Source: Brevibacillus laterosporus DSM 25 (GTDB lineage: Bacteria; Bacillota; Bacilli; Brevibacillales; Brevibacillaceae). From it: a stretch of 64,000 nucleotides of DNA. Below, in pieces: positions 22,301-29,529 of the stretch; position 1 is the stretch's first letter; each line of letters begins with the position of its first letter. Where the stretch lies: the NCBI RefSeq assembly GCF_002706795.1, contig NZ_CP017705.1:4749501-4813500 (forward strand), given 5' to 3'. Below the pieces are notes generated by a model. It searched no databases. It saw only the letters and a program-made list of their open reading frames with translations, and was not told the DNA's origin. Position numbers and translations under genes: made by a program.

Positions 22301-25300
22301 GTAAGTGGATATGCTTTTTGCATCCAGAGTAGTCGATTAAGTACGGATGTATGTTCAATCATGGCACCTTTTGGTTTACCAGTTGAGCCGGACGTATAGA
22401 TAACATAAGCCATATCTGTCGATTGATTCACATGTTCTAAATCGGTGCTGTCTATGTGATAAGCACCTGGTTGATCTAGCTCGATGACAAAGCCATTAAA
22501 ATCTACTAGTCCATTGTATTCTGATTGGGTTAATAGGATTTCTGTCTTACTGTCTTCTAACGTAAATTCTAAACGGTCTTGTGGATGCTTCGGGTCTAGT
22601 GGTAGATATGCTCCTCCTGCTTTCAAAATCCCCAAAATGCCAATTATCATCTCAAAGGAACGATCAAGCATAATTCCAACAATACTATTAGGTGTTACGC
22701 CATTCGCTCGTAATGTTCTAGCTAGCTGGTTGGTGCGCTCATGCAACATACGATAGGTTAATTCTTCATTCTCAAAATAAACAGCAGTATTGTCGGGTAT
22801 TCTAGCAGCAGTCTCTTCAAATAGCTGATGAATCGTCTTATGACGCGGGAAATCTACTGTTGTTTGATTACATTCATGAAGAATATGTTCTTTCTCAGCC
22901 TCAGATAAGATGTTGATATTGCCTAGCTTCATTTCTGGATTGGAAACAACCGCACATGCCAATTCTGTCAAATGGGAAGCTATGCTTTCTACAAGCTGTG
23001 GATCATAGATTTGTTCATTGTATCTAAAATTTACATATAGCTGATCATATGGGGCTACAAGTACATTGAAATCATAGTTTGTCTGCTCAAAAACCTCCAT
23101 GTTAGCAAACTCAAAATCTAATCTCTTCTCATTGGAGGATGCTCCTTCTTTGTCAGGCGTCGGATAATTTTCAAAGACGAGGAGATGGTCTAATAATCCT
23201 TGCTTTAAGGAGCTCATTGCCTGTGTTTCAGCAAGTGATAAGTAATCGAACTGAGACGACGCAGTTCCACGTTCTTTTACCTTTTGCAATAATTCAATAA
23301 AGCTTTGTTCTGCAAATGGTTGTACACGAACAGGTATCGTATTAATAAATAAACCTACGATTTGTTCAATGCCTTGTATATCTGCGTTTCGTCCAGAGAC
23401 AACTGCCCCAAAAACTACATCATCTACTCCGTTATAACGCCCCAACAGAATGCCCCATAGGCTTTGGAAAACATTGTTTAATGTAGTATGGTATTGCTTT
23501 GCTAACCGTTCTAGTCCGATTGTAGTCTCTTTATCAAAATGGAAAAGATGGTTACCTTGAACGTAGTTTCTTGTTTTCTGCGAGCGCCATTTCGGAAGTG
23601 TGGCTAACTGTTCATATCCGAGTAGATCATTTTTCCAATAAGTAAGAGCCTCTTCTCTGTCCTGTTTCTCCAACCATTCAATATAGTCGCTATAAGGATA
23701 GACAGGATTCTGTTGAATTTCCGTATTGTTTAGTAGGGAATGGTACGTACGTATCAATTCATCTAATACGATAACAAAGCACCAGCCATCCATAATAATA
23801 TGATGGAAGCTTACGAGTAATTGATAGGTGTCTTCCCCTGTTTTTAAAACGGCAAGGCGCAGAAGTACGTCTTTTGCTATTGTAAACCCTTCCTGCTTAT
23901 CCCTCTCTTTGTAGGAATCAAGATATGATTGCTGACTTACTGCGTCTAAATGAGAAATGTCTTCAAAGTGTATGTTTGTTTGTCGATCTTGTAGAACAAC
24001 CTGTACCGGACGTTTCAGTTCTTGATGGACAAACACAGTCCGTAATACATCATAACGAGCTATTACCATGTTTAGACTTTGTTCCAGAAGAGCTAGATTG
24101 AGCGTACCATTGAGCGGGATACTGTTTTGCTCAAAATATGCTGGACTTTCAGGCTGCAATTCTGAATGAAATAGCATGCCTTCCTGCATAGGCGACAGAG
24201 GATATACTTTAGTAATTTTTGTATTTCCAGTCACTTCTTGCAGGATTGATTGGATGTCTTCAAACTCCTCGATAGAGAGATTCAGCGCTCCTACATCGGA
24301 CGGAGTTAGCTCGCTGGTTGTTTTTGCTACGCAATGTTTAACAAGATCGAGTAGGTTTGTCTTAAACTGGTCCGCAATGTGTTGAATTGTGGATTCTTGA
24401 TAAGCGTGATGGTTGTAGGTAAAAATCATTTGTAGTTTACCATCGAAAATACCACCATTGCATTCTAGTAATTGATCACGCACAAAGTATGGACTGATTG
24501 AATCACCGCTAGACAACTGTGAAGATGAGAACACCTCTGTTGCAGTATCTTGATCGAATTGCCCCAAATAGTTAAAGCTGATTTGTGGTTGTAACTGGAA
24601 TGACATTGATTCAGCCTGCTCTACAGGGGTTATATATTGTAAGATACCGTAACCAATACCTTTAGTAGGGATGCTTCTCAATGTTTCTTTCGTAAGCTTA
24701 ATTTGTTTCGACAATTCATGTTCTTTGATGGGCAAAATAACCGGATACGCAGATGTAAACCAGCCAATCGTACGGGTAACATCCATATTCGCCATGATAT
24801 CTTCACGACCATGACCTTCGAGTAATAGGAGAAGGTTTTCTTCTCCTGTCCAGTTTTTTAGGGTAAGACCTAATGCAGTCAGTAATAGGTCATTAATTTC
24901 GGTATGATAGGCATGATGTACATCTTGTAATAGCTGTTTCGTCTGTTGTGGAGTGAGTTCAACATGTATATCCGAGCTATCCTTTTTTTGATTATTTGTA
25001 ATAGATCCATCAGTTGGTAAAGGTTGGATTGTGGTTTGTTCCAATTGTCTCCAATAGGGGATTTCTTTAAGAAACGCCTTACTTGCTGCATAGGATTGCA
25101 ATTGGGTCGACCATTCTTTAAACGAGACTGTTTTTGATGGAAAGGAGAGAGCTTCTCCTTTGACTACTTGGCTATAGCCTGTTGATAAGTCCTCTAATAA
25201 AATGCGCCAAGAAACTCCATCAATAACTAAGTGATGAATTACAATCAATAGATGATCTCCTGAAGTGGTTTTAAATAAACCTATTTTGACTAATGGTCCC

Positions 25301-28300
25301 CAATTATCAAGATCGAAGCTTGTTTGGAGACGGTCAGCTTCCTGTTTGATCTGATCTCTGATGACCGATTCATTTGTTTCATCTCTTAAATCAAAAATGT
25401 CAAAATCAAAATGATCTTTAGTGAACGCTTGGTTTACCTGCTGAATACTTCCATTTTTTAGAGTTGAGTAGGTCATTCGCAATGCATCGTGGTGTTCAAT
25501 GATATGCTCGAACACCTGCCGAATTATTTCACCCTCAAACCCCTCTGCACGGTACAGCATATTCGCTTGATTAAAATGATGTCTATTGCTTTTTTGATTC
25601 TCAAAGAACCAATGCTGAATAGGAGTAAGTGGAACATCACCTACCACCATTCCTTGATCATAGGCGTTTTTAACTACCTTGACGTATTTGCTGAGCTCGG
25701 AAATAGATAGATGTTTAAATATATCGCGCATTTCTACCTTCAAGCCGTCTTTATGCAAACGTGCGGAAATTTGGATTGCTTTAATCGAGTCTCCACCGAT
25801 CTCGAAAAAGTTGTCCATGATACTGATGCGGTCTATTCCTAGCACTTTTTCCCATGCACTAGCAAGTAGCTCCTCGACCTCATTTCTCGGCGCAACATAT
25901 GGTAATCCAGTGTTCACCGTTCCTTCAGGTTTTGGAAGAGCCTTCTTATCAATCTTGCCGTTTACCGTAAGTGGCATTTCGTCGAGCTGCATAAATGTAG
26001 AAGGAATCATGTAAGCTGGTAGATTTTTTCCAATGGATTGGCGCAGTTCAAGGTTGCTCATTTCTCGTGTAGCCACAAAGTAAGCGCATAAGTCAGTCTG
26101 CCCATTATCGTTGGTAAACGGGATAACGATGGTTTGAACAACTTCTTCTATTTCTAGCAATTGTGTTTCAATCTCTAGTAACTCAATACGATAGCCACGT
26201 ATCTTTACCTGATCGTCCATACGCCCCAGATATTCAAGATTGCCATCTGGCATCCACCTTACCAAGTCACCAGTTCTATAGATTTTTTCACCTGTAATGA
26301 AAGGATGCGCGATAAATTTCTCTTGGGTTAATTCAGGACGGTTAAGATAACCACGCGCTAGTCCTGCCCCACCTATGCATAGTTCCCCGACTGCGCCTAT
26401 TGGTTGCAGTTGATGTTCGGTATTCATAACATATACCTGGACATTATCAATTGGTTTACCGATAGAAATCATGCCGTCTTCTCGCTCTTCGGCAATCCAT
26501 GCTGTTGCCTGAACAGAGGCCTCTGTAGGACCATAAGCATTTACATATATCACACGATCTTTCCAAGTTCGAACCATTTCTGGTGTGGTTGCAGAACCAC
26601 CTGTAAATAAGAGACGTAAGGAACGGAGCTTGTCTGCATGTAAATGAACAGCAAAAACAGGCGGTAGTACGGCCACTGTGATCTGATGACTACTCAAATA
26701 GTTTTCATATAAGGTCGGATCTTGTGTTGTCTCCTTGGTCGGGACATACAATGTCGCGCCATGTAATAAGCCCATGAAGATTTCTTTTACAGATACGTCA
26801 AAAGAGGAGCTGGCATATTGGACGATACGATCTTGTTTGCAGAGCCCGTATTGTGTACGGAGGAATTGTTGCAAATTGATAATTCCACGATGCTCAACCA
26901 TAACCCCCTTTGGTTTACCTGTTGTTCCAGATGTGTAGATAACATAAGCAAGATCCGTCGCTTGCACTGTCCAAGTAGGATTTGTCTTATTGCCAACAAA
27001 GAGCTTCTCATCATCTATTTCTAGGATGTGTCCGCCAAACGAGATATCTTTCACATATTGTTTTTGGGCTAACAGAATGTTGGCTTCACTATCTTGCAGC
27101 ATATAAGAAATACGCTCTGATGGATGCACAGGATCTATGGCAACATAGGCTCCACCTGCTTTGAGAATAGCTAAGATGGAAACGATCATTTCCACAGAAC
27201 GGTCTGCGATTATGGCTACGAGCTGATCCGTAGTGACTTCTTTATCTCGAAGGATATGGGAAAGCTGGTTTGCCTTTTCATTTAGCTCTTGGTAAGTGAG
27301 CTTTGAACCCTCAAAGTAGACGGCTATCTGATCAGGATTCATAGCCACCTGCTCTTCAAAGAGCTGATGAATCGTTTTCTCTTCCGGGAATGGTTTCACA
27401 AGCTGATTTGATAAGACAACAAGATCGTGTTGCTCCTCCTCTGAGAGCATTTGTAGCTCAGCTACCTTTTTCTCCGGAAATGAAATCGTATCTTGAGCCA
27501 AACGTAAAAGATGTTTAGCCAATCTACTTATTTCATCTTCTGTGTACATTTCTTCTACATAATCTATTTCAATGGTCAATAAGTCCTTGTCTTTATGCTC
27601 TTGAATATGTAAAGCAATCTCTTCTGTCATATGACCCACAAACAATTGTTCTACCGTATAACGAACTCCAGCTATTTGTTCAAAATCAAGGATCTGATAC
27701 CCAGCAAATAGACGAAATAGACTATTTACATGAGGATGCTTGTCCCGAACTTTTTGCATTACTTGATCGTATGGATATTTCTGGTGACGAAATAATTTAT
27801 TCTGCTTCTTCGCTACATTGCGGATAAACGAGAGAACATCTTGTTCAGGATCTCCTTGAAAACGAAACGGCATCGTGCTAACTAGCATACCAATCATATC
27901 TTTTTCTTTACGCTGTGTCCGATTATTGCAAGTTGTTCCGATGGTTATGTCTGTTTGTCCTGTCAAACGGTAAACATATGCATGAAACATCGACATGAAT
28001 AGGGTGAAAATACTGATATTATTTTCTGTGCAAAATTTTTGTGCTTGATTTCGTAAATCTTGTGGTACAACGATTCTTTTCCTTCTTGCTTTCGTACTAA
28101 CTGAATAAGCGTCATATGCCTTAAAACCAGTAAATTCTGGTAAAGTAGAAAACTCTTCGTGCCAAAATTCTCGGTCTTTTTGGAATCGTGCTGTGCTTGT
28201 GTATTTTTCCTCATCATGAATAAATTCTATAAAAGAAGCTGGTAAACCCATGTACTTCGATTCTAAAACATCTGTGCCAGTAAGTAATTCTGTATAAATG

Positions 28301-28773
28301 GAAATAATATGATTCACGATTTGTACGTAAGCCATACCATCCGTAATGATGTGATGCGTTTTTAGGTAAATATACCCTTCTTGTTCACTACATTTAATAA
28401 CAGAACATTTAAACAATGGTTTGTGTAAAAGTTCAAATGGGGTTTGAAATTTTTCTTTGGCCCAAGAGTATAACTCATCCTGATCCGTTTTTTCACTGAA
28501 ATCTAACATAGGCAGTACTTCTTGATGATAAGGTGCAATATACTGCCTTGGTTCATTACTCTGAGAATCCAAAATAATACGCAGGCGAATAGAATCATTC
28601 ATTTGAATAAATGTTTGGATTGCTTTTTGCAACAGTGCATAGTCTAGCCTTTCTGCTTGTAACCTAATTAGACCTCCAATGTTCGAAATACTGGTATTAG
28701 GAAAAAATTCCTCTGTAAACCAAATACGTTTCTGGGAGTGAGTGAGGGGGTATATCTGTTCGTGGTTGATCAT
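9601..28773 (-). CDS. Five-module lipopeptide non-ribosomal peptide synthetase (NRPS1)
   Basis: A single 6390-residue synthetase. I start it at ATG 28773 (MINHEQIYPLTHSQKRIW) because AGGAGG lies 11 bases upstream; the frame is open for another 43 codons but without a ribosome site. Domain order with approximate residues: starter C 7-440, A1 460-950, T1 960-1030, E1 1045-1500; C2 1520-1960, A2 1975-2470, T2 2490-2560; C3 2577-3010, A3 3030-3515, T3 3525-3600, E3 3610-4080; C4 4088-4530, A4 4540-5035, T4 5050-5115; C5 5135-5570, A5 5580-6075, T5 6090-6155; thioesterase 6165-6390 (GYSAGG). The first C domain resembles the fatty-acid-accepting starter domain of surfactin synthetase. The predicted product is acyl-(D)X1-Ser-(D)X3-X4-X5, where X5 may be basic. 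This is close in size and plan to tauramamide of B. laterosporus, which I cite from memory as a linear acylpentapeptide. Confidence 0.93.
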   Translation of the reverse strand: MINHEQIYPLTHSQKRIWFTEEFFPNTSISNIGGLIRLQAERLDYALLQKAIQTFIQMNDSIRLRIILDSQSNEPRQYIAPYHQEVLPMLDFSEKTDQDELYSWAKEKFQTPFELLHKPLFKCSVIKCSEQEGYIYLKTHHIITDGMAYVQIVNHIISIYTELLTGTDVLESKYMGLPASFIEFIHDEEKYTSTARFQKDREFWHEEFSTLPEFTGFKAYDAYSVSTKARRKRIVVPQDLRNQAQKFCTENNISIFTLFMSMFHAYVYRLTGQTDITIGTTCNNRTQRKEKDMIGMLVSTMPFRFQGDPEQDVLSFIRNVAKKQNKLFRHQKYPYDQVMQKVRDKHPHVNSLFRLFAGYQILDFEQIAGVRYTVEQLFVGHMTEEIALHIQEHKDKDLLTIEIDYVEEMYTEDEISRLAKHLLRLAQDTISFPEKKVAELQMLSEEEQHDLVVLSNQLVKPFPEEKTIHQLFEEQVAMNPDQIAVYFEGSKLTYQELNEKANQLSHILRDKEVTTDQLVAIIADRSVEMIVSILAILKAGGAYVAIDPVHPSERISYMLQDSEANILLAQKQYVKDISFGGHILEIDDEKLFVGNKTNPTWTVQATDLAYVIYTSGTTGKPKGVMVEHRGIINLQQFLRTQYGLCKQDRIVQYASSSFDVSVKEIFMGLLHGATLYVPTKETTQDPTLYENYLSSHQITVAVLPPVFAVHLHADKLRSLRLLFTGGSATTPEMVRTWKDRVIYVNAYGPTEASVQATAWIAEEREDGMISIGKPIDNVQVYVMNTEHQLQPIGAVGELCIGGAGLARGYLNRPELTQEKFIAHPFITGEKIYRTGDLVRWMPDGNLEYLGRMDDQVKIRGYRIELLEIETQLLEIEEVVQTIVIPFTNDNGQTDLCAYFVATREMSNLELRQSIGKNLPAYMIPSTFMQLDEMPLTVNGKIDKKALPKPEGTVNTGLPYVAPRNEVEELLASAWEKVLGIDRISIMDNFFEIGGDSIKAIQISARLHKDGLKVEMRDIFKHLSISELSKYVKVVKNAYDQGMVVGDVPLTPIQHWFFENQKSNRHHFNQANMLYRAEGFEGEIIRQVFEHIIEHHDALRMTYSTLKNGSIQQVNQAFTKDHFDFDIFDLRDETNESVIRDQIKQEADRLQTSFDLDNWGPLVKIGLFKTTSGDHLLIVIHHLVIDGVSWRILLEDLSTGYSQVVKGEALSFPSKTVSFKEWSTQLQSYAASKAFLKEIPYWRQLEQTTIQPLPTDGSITNNQKKDSSDIHVELTPQQTKQLLQDVHHAYHTEINDLLLTALGLTLKNWTGEENLLLLLEGHGREDIMANMDVTRTIGWFTSAYPVILPIKEHELSKQIKLTKETLRSIPTKGIGYGILQYITPVEQAESMSFQLQPQISFNYLGQFDQDTATEVFSSSQLSSGDSISPYFVRDQLLECNGGIFDGKLQMIFTYNHHAYQESTIQHIADQFKTNLLDLVKHCVAKTTSELTPSDVGALNLSIEEFEDIQSILQEVTGNTKITKVYPLSPMQEGMLFHSELQPESPAYFEQNSIPLNGTLNLALLEQSLNMVIARYDVLRTVFVHQELKRPVQVVLQDRQTNIHFEDISHLDAVSQQSYLDSYKERDKQEGFTIAKDVLLRLAVLKTGEDTYQLLVSFHHIIMDGWCFVIVLDELIRTYHSLLNNTEIQQNPVYPYSDYIEWLEKQDREEALTYWKNDLLGYEQLATLPKWRSQKTRNYVQGNHLFHFDKETTIGLERLAKQYHTTLNNVFQSLWGILLGRYNGVDDVVFGAVVSGRNADIQGIEQIVGLFINTIPVRVQPFAEQSFIELLQKVKERGTASSQFDYLSLAETQAMSSLKQGLLDHLLVFENYPTPDKEGASSNEKRLDFEFANMEVFEQTNYDFNVLVAPYDQLYVNFRYNEQIYDPQLVESIASHLTELACAVVSNPEMKLGNINILSEAEKEHILHECNQTTVDFPRHKTIHQLFEETAARIPDNTAVYFENEELTYRMLHERTNQLARTLRANGVTPNSIVGIMLDRSFEMIIGILGILKAGGAYLPLDPKHPQDRLEFTLEDSKTEILLTQSEYNGLVDFNGFVIELDQPGAYHIDSTDLEHVNQSTDMAYVIYTSGSTGKPKGAMIEHTSVLNRLLWMQKAYPLTENDVILQKTPFTFDVSVWEMFWWAFVGAKVCFLIPEGEKDSSTIVDAIERRRVTTMHFVPSMLHAFLEHIDLNSSEIERLASLRTVFASGEALQVAHVERFNSLLHASYHTKLVNLYGPTEATVDVSVFDCSIEEKMDTVPIGKPIDNTQLYIVSKENQLQPVGVAGELCIGGVQLARGYLNRPELTAEKFVPNPYVMGERMYRTGDLARWMPDGNIEYLGRIDHQVKIRGFRIELGEIETQILAYEGIKETVVIASEDNQGEKYLCAYFVATKDMTSTDLRDFLANELPSYFIPAQFIQLEKMPLSPNGKIDRKALPKDEFIGKATEYMAPRTRLEEKLVAIWQELLGISPIGIYDDFFELGGHSLKATVLASRLHKECDVQIALSDLFQFKTIDALATLINRTKKTHYSEIQPIEPSNYYSVSSAQKRVLIIAQMQGAQLAYNMPVVCKLSGFIDKDQLEEACKKLVQRHESLRTSFDWIDGEPVQIIHPHIDFNMSRKELFVDISIREEAIATTVQAFIRPFDLNRAPLFRVELVTMEEDEHILMIDMHHIISDGVSTNILLHELSKLYADEELPNQRIQYKDFAAWQQEMYQTDVMQKQEAFWLKTFEGEIPTLQMPTDYARPSVQSFEGDIVSFGIDADLTQNLRQITSLTGTTMYMVLLAAFQVLLAKYSGQEEIIVGSPVAGRQHADVEETVGMFVGTLVMRGFPALEKTFTSYLKEVKESTLQAFENQDYPFEELVEKLDVNRDMSRNPLFDVMFALQNVGNEILKIDGVKTTPYEAIFNLAKFDITLAAFEVGEEINCYFNYSTKLFRKDTIHRLAGHFVQVLRSIVNNLDIQISQIDMVTPAEKEQLLVAFNDTDREFDTQATIQQLFDKQAALSPDQVAVFFEGKQLTYQELNEKANQLARLLIREGIVKDNIVAIMTSRSLEMIVSIVAVLKAGGAYVPIDPVHPADRIQYMLEDSNAKVLLTQKYLMDKIPFNGYILDIEDEMLYQGEVTNVEIQASSTDLAYVIYTSGTTGKPKGVMVEHHGIISLKTYYQSDFGIGIHDRMLQFASSSFDVSVWEIIVCLLTGASLYIPTQDTIYDPAAFGDFIEAHQITVGLIPPVYIVNVGPSKLSSMRLLLTGGSASNSDIVATWKDRTTYMNAYGPTESSVIATTWVGTDREDEALPIGRPIPNTKAYVLNGQNQLQPIGVLGELCISGAGLARGYLNKPELTEKVFVEHPFAEGERMYKTGDLVRWLPDGMIEYFGRIDDQVKIRGYRIELGEIEAHLLSLHEIHATVVVAFTNEEGQPDLCAYIVADHEINMADIRQQIGQNLPSYMIPAYFVQLDSIPISVNGKVDKKRLPKPSTSNSDGREYVAPRNEIESTLASIWKAVLGVEQISIHDNFFEIGGDSIKAIQISSRLHKEGQRLVISDLFKNPTIGQLSKYVKAGTQTFDQGSIEGDVPLTPIQRWLFTEHSTNLHHFNQANFLFRPEGFNVEYVRQVFTHIIHHHDALRMAYFLTSNDMAKQVNRGINETEASFTVEVIDLMQELSEEHVAERIEQEANRIQSSMGLLHQGPLVKLGLFKTTEGDHLLIAIHHLVIDGVSWRILLEDFTTGYEQAHKGEPIVFPAKTVSLQEWAKRLETYSTSKELLREKTYWKQIEETRLDPIQTDFIASANRMKDSSSLSMELSETETALLLTDVHRAYRTEMNDILLTALGITLKEWTSNDNIAVLLEGHGREDIIEEMDINRTIGWFTSAFPVLLPMSRVSDVSYGIKQVKETLRKIPNKGIGYGILKYLTPLEHKLDISFTIQPEISFNYLGQFDQEVTTEVFTVSNMSRGCLVNPEMNRDQLIDITGVTVGGKLRLSFVYNHLAFQKESIEKLIEGFTSNLLSIIKHCMSQSTSESTPSDLGYAGLPIEEWDTIRTFIQSELDTNEISKLYPLSPMQEGMLFHANLDTNTSMYVEQYSLPLSGSMDISKMEQAFNSIIQRYDVLRSIFVHQDMTRPLQVVLNERIATVRFEDISALAQEDRIEYMESFKQKDKERGFKLSSDRLIRLAILQTGLEEYLMILSFHHILTDGWSIPIIMGEFIHTYHSLLNDIPLSLGPVYPYSDYINWLEKQDRAEAISYWQEYVAGYEQLATIPKERKGQGVEYKTELFEFCFDQAMTSGLEQLAKQYQTTLNSVFQTIWGILLAQYNRANDVVFGAVVSGRNANVTGIEQMVGLFINSIPVRIQLDAETKFIQLLQQVQADALTSSDYDYLSLADIQSTSELRQGLLDHLIAFENYPTPAEDGNIHLAKKVVIDFQQMEVYEQTNYDFNVAVGPGEELYIKFMYNAHVYNKQMMENIAANLKQIARSILANPSSKVSDIDIVPAEERQKLLVEFNHTQAPFEKEKTIPQIFEELVMRYPNHPAVYFEGDQLTYQELNEKTNQLARELLTLGVTTDQIVAVMTDKSIEMIVAIMAVLKAGGAYLPIDSSYPDERIAYVLEDSQATILLTQSHLLGSIRNDFATYQGKILELTDDRLYQGDKTNLNLSITPTDLAYVIYTSGTTGKPKGVMLEHHGVVKLKQYIHDHYGMYKEDRVLQYVSPSFDASVKEIFACLLNGATLYVPTKETTQDPTLFEDYVNRHHITVAALPPVFLVHVNPDNITSLRLLFTGGSAITTDLVQAWKDRTLYVNAYGPTEASIQATGWITAERADGILPIGRPIDNTQIYIVGVDYQLQPIGIPGELCISGVGLARGYLNRPDLTREKFVDNPFVSGEKMYRTGDLARWLPDGNIEYLGRVDDQVKVRGFRIELGEIEAQLLTHDAITEAVVLALTDEGGQTDLCAYFVSTRSIAAIELRQYLEQSLPSYMIPAFFINLEEMPVTINGKIDKRSLPKPDKNVDTGAVYVAPRNAIESKLVSIWQEVLGVERISVLDDFFALGGHSLKATVLLSKIHKEFETETSLREIFKHTKLEEMATLIGHGQKSAFEEIEPVEIAESYPVSSAQKRLLILTQLEGAELSYNMPMALKLSGDIVANLLESSFQELINRHESLRTSFDWTDGQMRQIVHESVMFHMVHTVASESERNQIISTFTQPFDLNQAPLMRAHLVTFKEKEHLLLLDMHHSISDGVSMSIILTELAKIYAGEELPALSIQYKDFAMWQQKMYESDAMQKQELYWLENLSGDLPVLQMPTDYPRPAVYSFDGDNLPFTVDKELSSALRQLAMETGTTMYMILLAALQITLAKYSGQNDILIGSPIAGRPHTDLQRIVGMFVGTLVMRGFPEAQKSFSTFLSEVKETALHAYENQDYPFEELIEKLDIKRDMSRNQLFDVMFTLQNMDGPENGLTFGEANVSLYETRQNMATFDLTVTAHESTEGIRVDLNYCTKLFKRESIERFSNHFTQVLRAIVRDHHVILAEIDMVTDREKHQLVTEFNDTKMDFQSDKTLHQLFETQAELYPSNRALYYEGQSLSYQELNEKANQLARLLVAKGIKEEDNVAILTDRSLEMYVAILAVLKANGVYVPIDPAYPMERIRFILEDSQTQFLLTQTNTDLRANVSDNMEVIQLNDQSLYQGEHENLALPASPNNLAYIIYTSGTTGNPKGVMLEHRGVVNLIDHIRSEYGIWEQDRVIQYTSQSFDPSIMEIFLALLNGAELYIPTKETTQDPALYEKFINKHLITVAEIPGAFASVVNPERLISLRFVSTGGSALAPGVAKAWRDYVRFINAYGPTETTIQSTEWVVEERTDGALPIGRPVANTQIYILNPSNQLQSIGVPGELCIGGVGLARGYLNRPDLTEEKFIDNPFVTGEKIYKTGDLARWLPDGNIEFLGRIDDQVKVRGFRIELLEVESHILGLEDISEAVLTVIQDTTGQNQLCAYFEAKRTITVSELREQLAKTLPAYMIPSYFVQLESMPLMVNGKIDKKALPAAEGNMVIGSEYIAPQTEMEEKLADIWEEVLGMVQISVETDFFELGGHSLKAVQLVSAISRDMGIEMPLQFVFRYRTIRQLAEKLTVLQYVQVDQEAPVTLLNEGGKPIVFAFPPIAGLGAAFKEIASELPEYSIYSFDFITHDHLIDEYINHIMNIQSEGPYLLMGYSAGGNVAFEIAKVLEEKGHQIQGIILLDTIRQTDYQLVNDEEIRENVELIDKAAEENEIFKVASIRNKIVQNIENYGALLNTIINDGMVEASIHLILAKEIEREEELKWKKSTTGTYMEYQGYSKHYEMVDKQFAKQHAYLINEILALLHQVEISH
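13371..16510 (-). other. NRPS1 module 4: C - A4 - T
   Basis: The D-C-L-type C domain (YPLSPMQEGMLF, HHILTDG at about 16081-16110) agrees with the epimerase before it. A4 pocket residues read D A K A F G A I Q (K), close to A1 and again with lysine at 239. A1 and A4 therefore probably take related substrates. The carrier GGHSLKA is at about 13535. Confidence 0.75.
16511..21045 (-). other. NRPS1 module 3: C - A3 - T - E, D-residue 3
   Basis: The C domain is of the L-C-L type (SSAQKRVLI, HHIISDG at about 20620-20650). A3 pocket residues read D V W L L G A V I (K), which suggests a hydrophobic or aromatic residue but no secure match. The carrier GGDSIKA is at about 18100, followed by an E domain with HHLVIDGVSW (about 17520-17545), so the residue should be delivered as D. 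Confidence 0.75.
21046..24215 (-). other. NRPS1 module 2: C - A2 - T, serine
   Basis: The C domain opens with YPLSPMQEGMLF and has HHIIMDG (about 23784-23805), the D-C-L type expected after an epimerase. A2 pocket residues read D V W H F S L V D (K), the serine code. The carrier site GGHSLKA lies at about 21200. Among the NRPS1 A domains this is the most secure substrate call. Confidence 0.85.
24216..28773 (-). other. NRPS1 module 1: starter C - A1 - T - E, D-residue 1
   Basis: The condensation motif HHIITDG lies at about 28337-28356. A1 has its core TSGTTGKPKG at about 26905-26935 and pocket residues by manual alignment to GrsA PheA of D V K V F G A V Q (K). Lysine instead of the usual Trp at position 239 is unusual, and I cannot assign a substrate. 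The carrier site is GGDSIKA (about 25795), the form that precedes epimerases. The E domain has HHLVIDGVSW and EGHGRE. The starter C indicates N-acylation, and the E domain indicates a D residue. Confidence 0.8.
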
Positions 28774-29359
28774 CCCAATTTTTCCTCCTAATTGAATGTA
28801 GTGTAAATATTTGTTAATAAGTTGTGCTTTTACAATTGTATCATTATTTTTAAAAGTGAAATTATTAATATTATGTCTTTTCATTCTGTTTTTTATTGCC
28901 AAATAAGAGATTAAAAGTAATAATTAAAATTTTATATGATAGAAAAGTTAAAAAATATCAAGAAAAAAACACTTAAAATGAAGATTGATGAAGATAGATA
29001 AATTTCATTTCTATAATTATTAAAATAGTCATTTACTACTTTAGAACATAAAAGGGTATGAAATTCCTAATGAAACGTATATGCTATTTTAGAGCTTAGA
29101 GGCTGGTAAAGATTAGATTCTCTTCCCTTTGTTTCTTGACTTATAAATCATACAGCTTTTTTACAATAATCACATTGCTTATCAAGCCTACCTTTTACAG
29201 AATAGTTGATTAAAAATAAAAGATCCCTCGCTATGATTTAAATACATTATTTATTAGTTATGAAACCCGTAAATTACAGAGAGATGTAACGAGAGGTTCC
29301 AAAAAAGCATATTAACAGATTCAAAAAGAGATTCGAGACGCAATTAAAACATAGCAAAA
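28774..29359. other. Upstream region of NRPS1
   Basis: No gene is supported between the NRPS1 start codon and the terminator at 29360. The first 129 bases are open in the NRPS1 frame but lack a start signal, so I treat them as leader. The region is very AT-rich. A possible TTGATA box at about 28950 has a poor spacing to TATAAA, so no promoter is called. Confidence 0.4.
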
Positions 29360-29393
29360 AAGACCTCACGAGGTGTCTATCCCCTGAGGTCTT
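29354..29393 (-). terminator. Terminator of the FAD-Rieske oxidoreductase gene
   Basis: AAGACCTCA (29360-29368) and TGAGGTCTT (29385-29393) form a perfect 9-bp stem with a 16-base loop. Read on the minus strand it ends in TTTTTTGC, a good T-tract. It lies about 140 bases past the oxidoreductase stop. Confidence 0.75.
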
Positions 29394-29529
29394 CTTAATT
29401 ATTCATTTATTCCTACCAATTTTCTAGTAACTCTATTGAATTTCTTACGTATGATATTGATGTATGTTATAGGTATTCAGGAAACGTTTTACGGTCTTTT
29501 TCTTTGCTCACTCTCTTCTAGCAGACTTC

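Noticed and set aside
9601..28773. Many small open frames antisense to NRPS1 and NRPS2
   Set aside because: They recur at equivalent positions of each module, lack ribosome sites and are shadows of conserved NRPS motifs.
28774..28902. N-terminal extension of NRPS1 to 28902
   Set aside because: No ribosome site there; AGGAGG directly precedes ATG 28773, and the protein then starts like other starter C domains.
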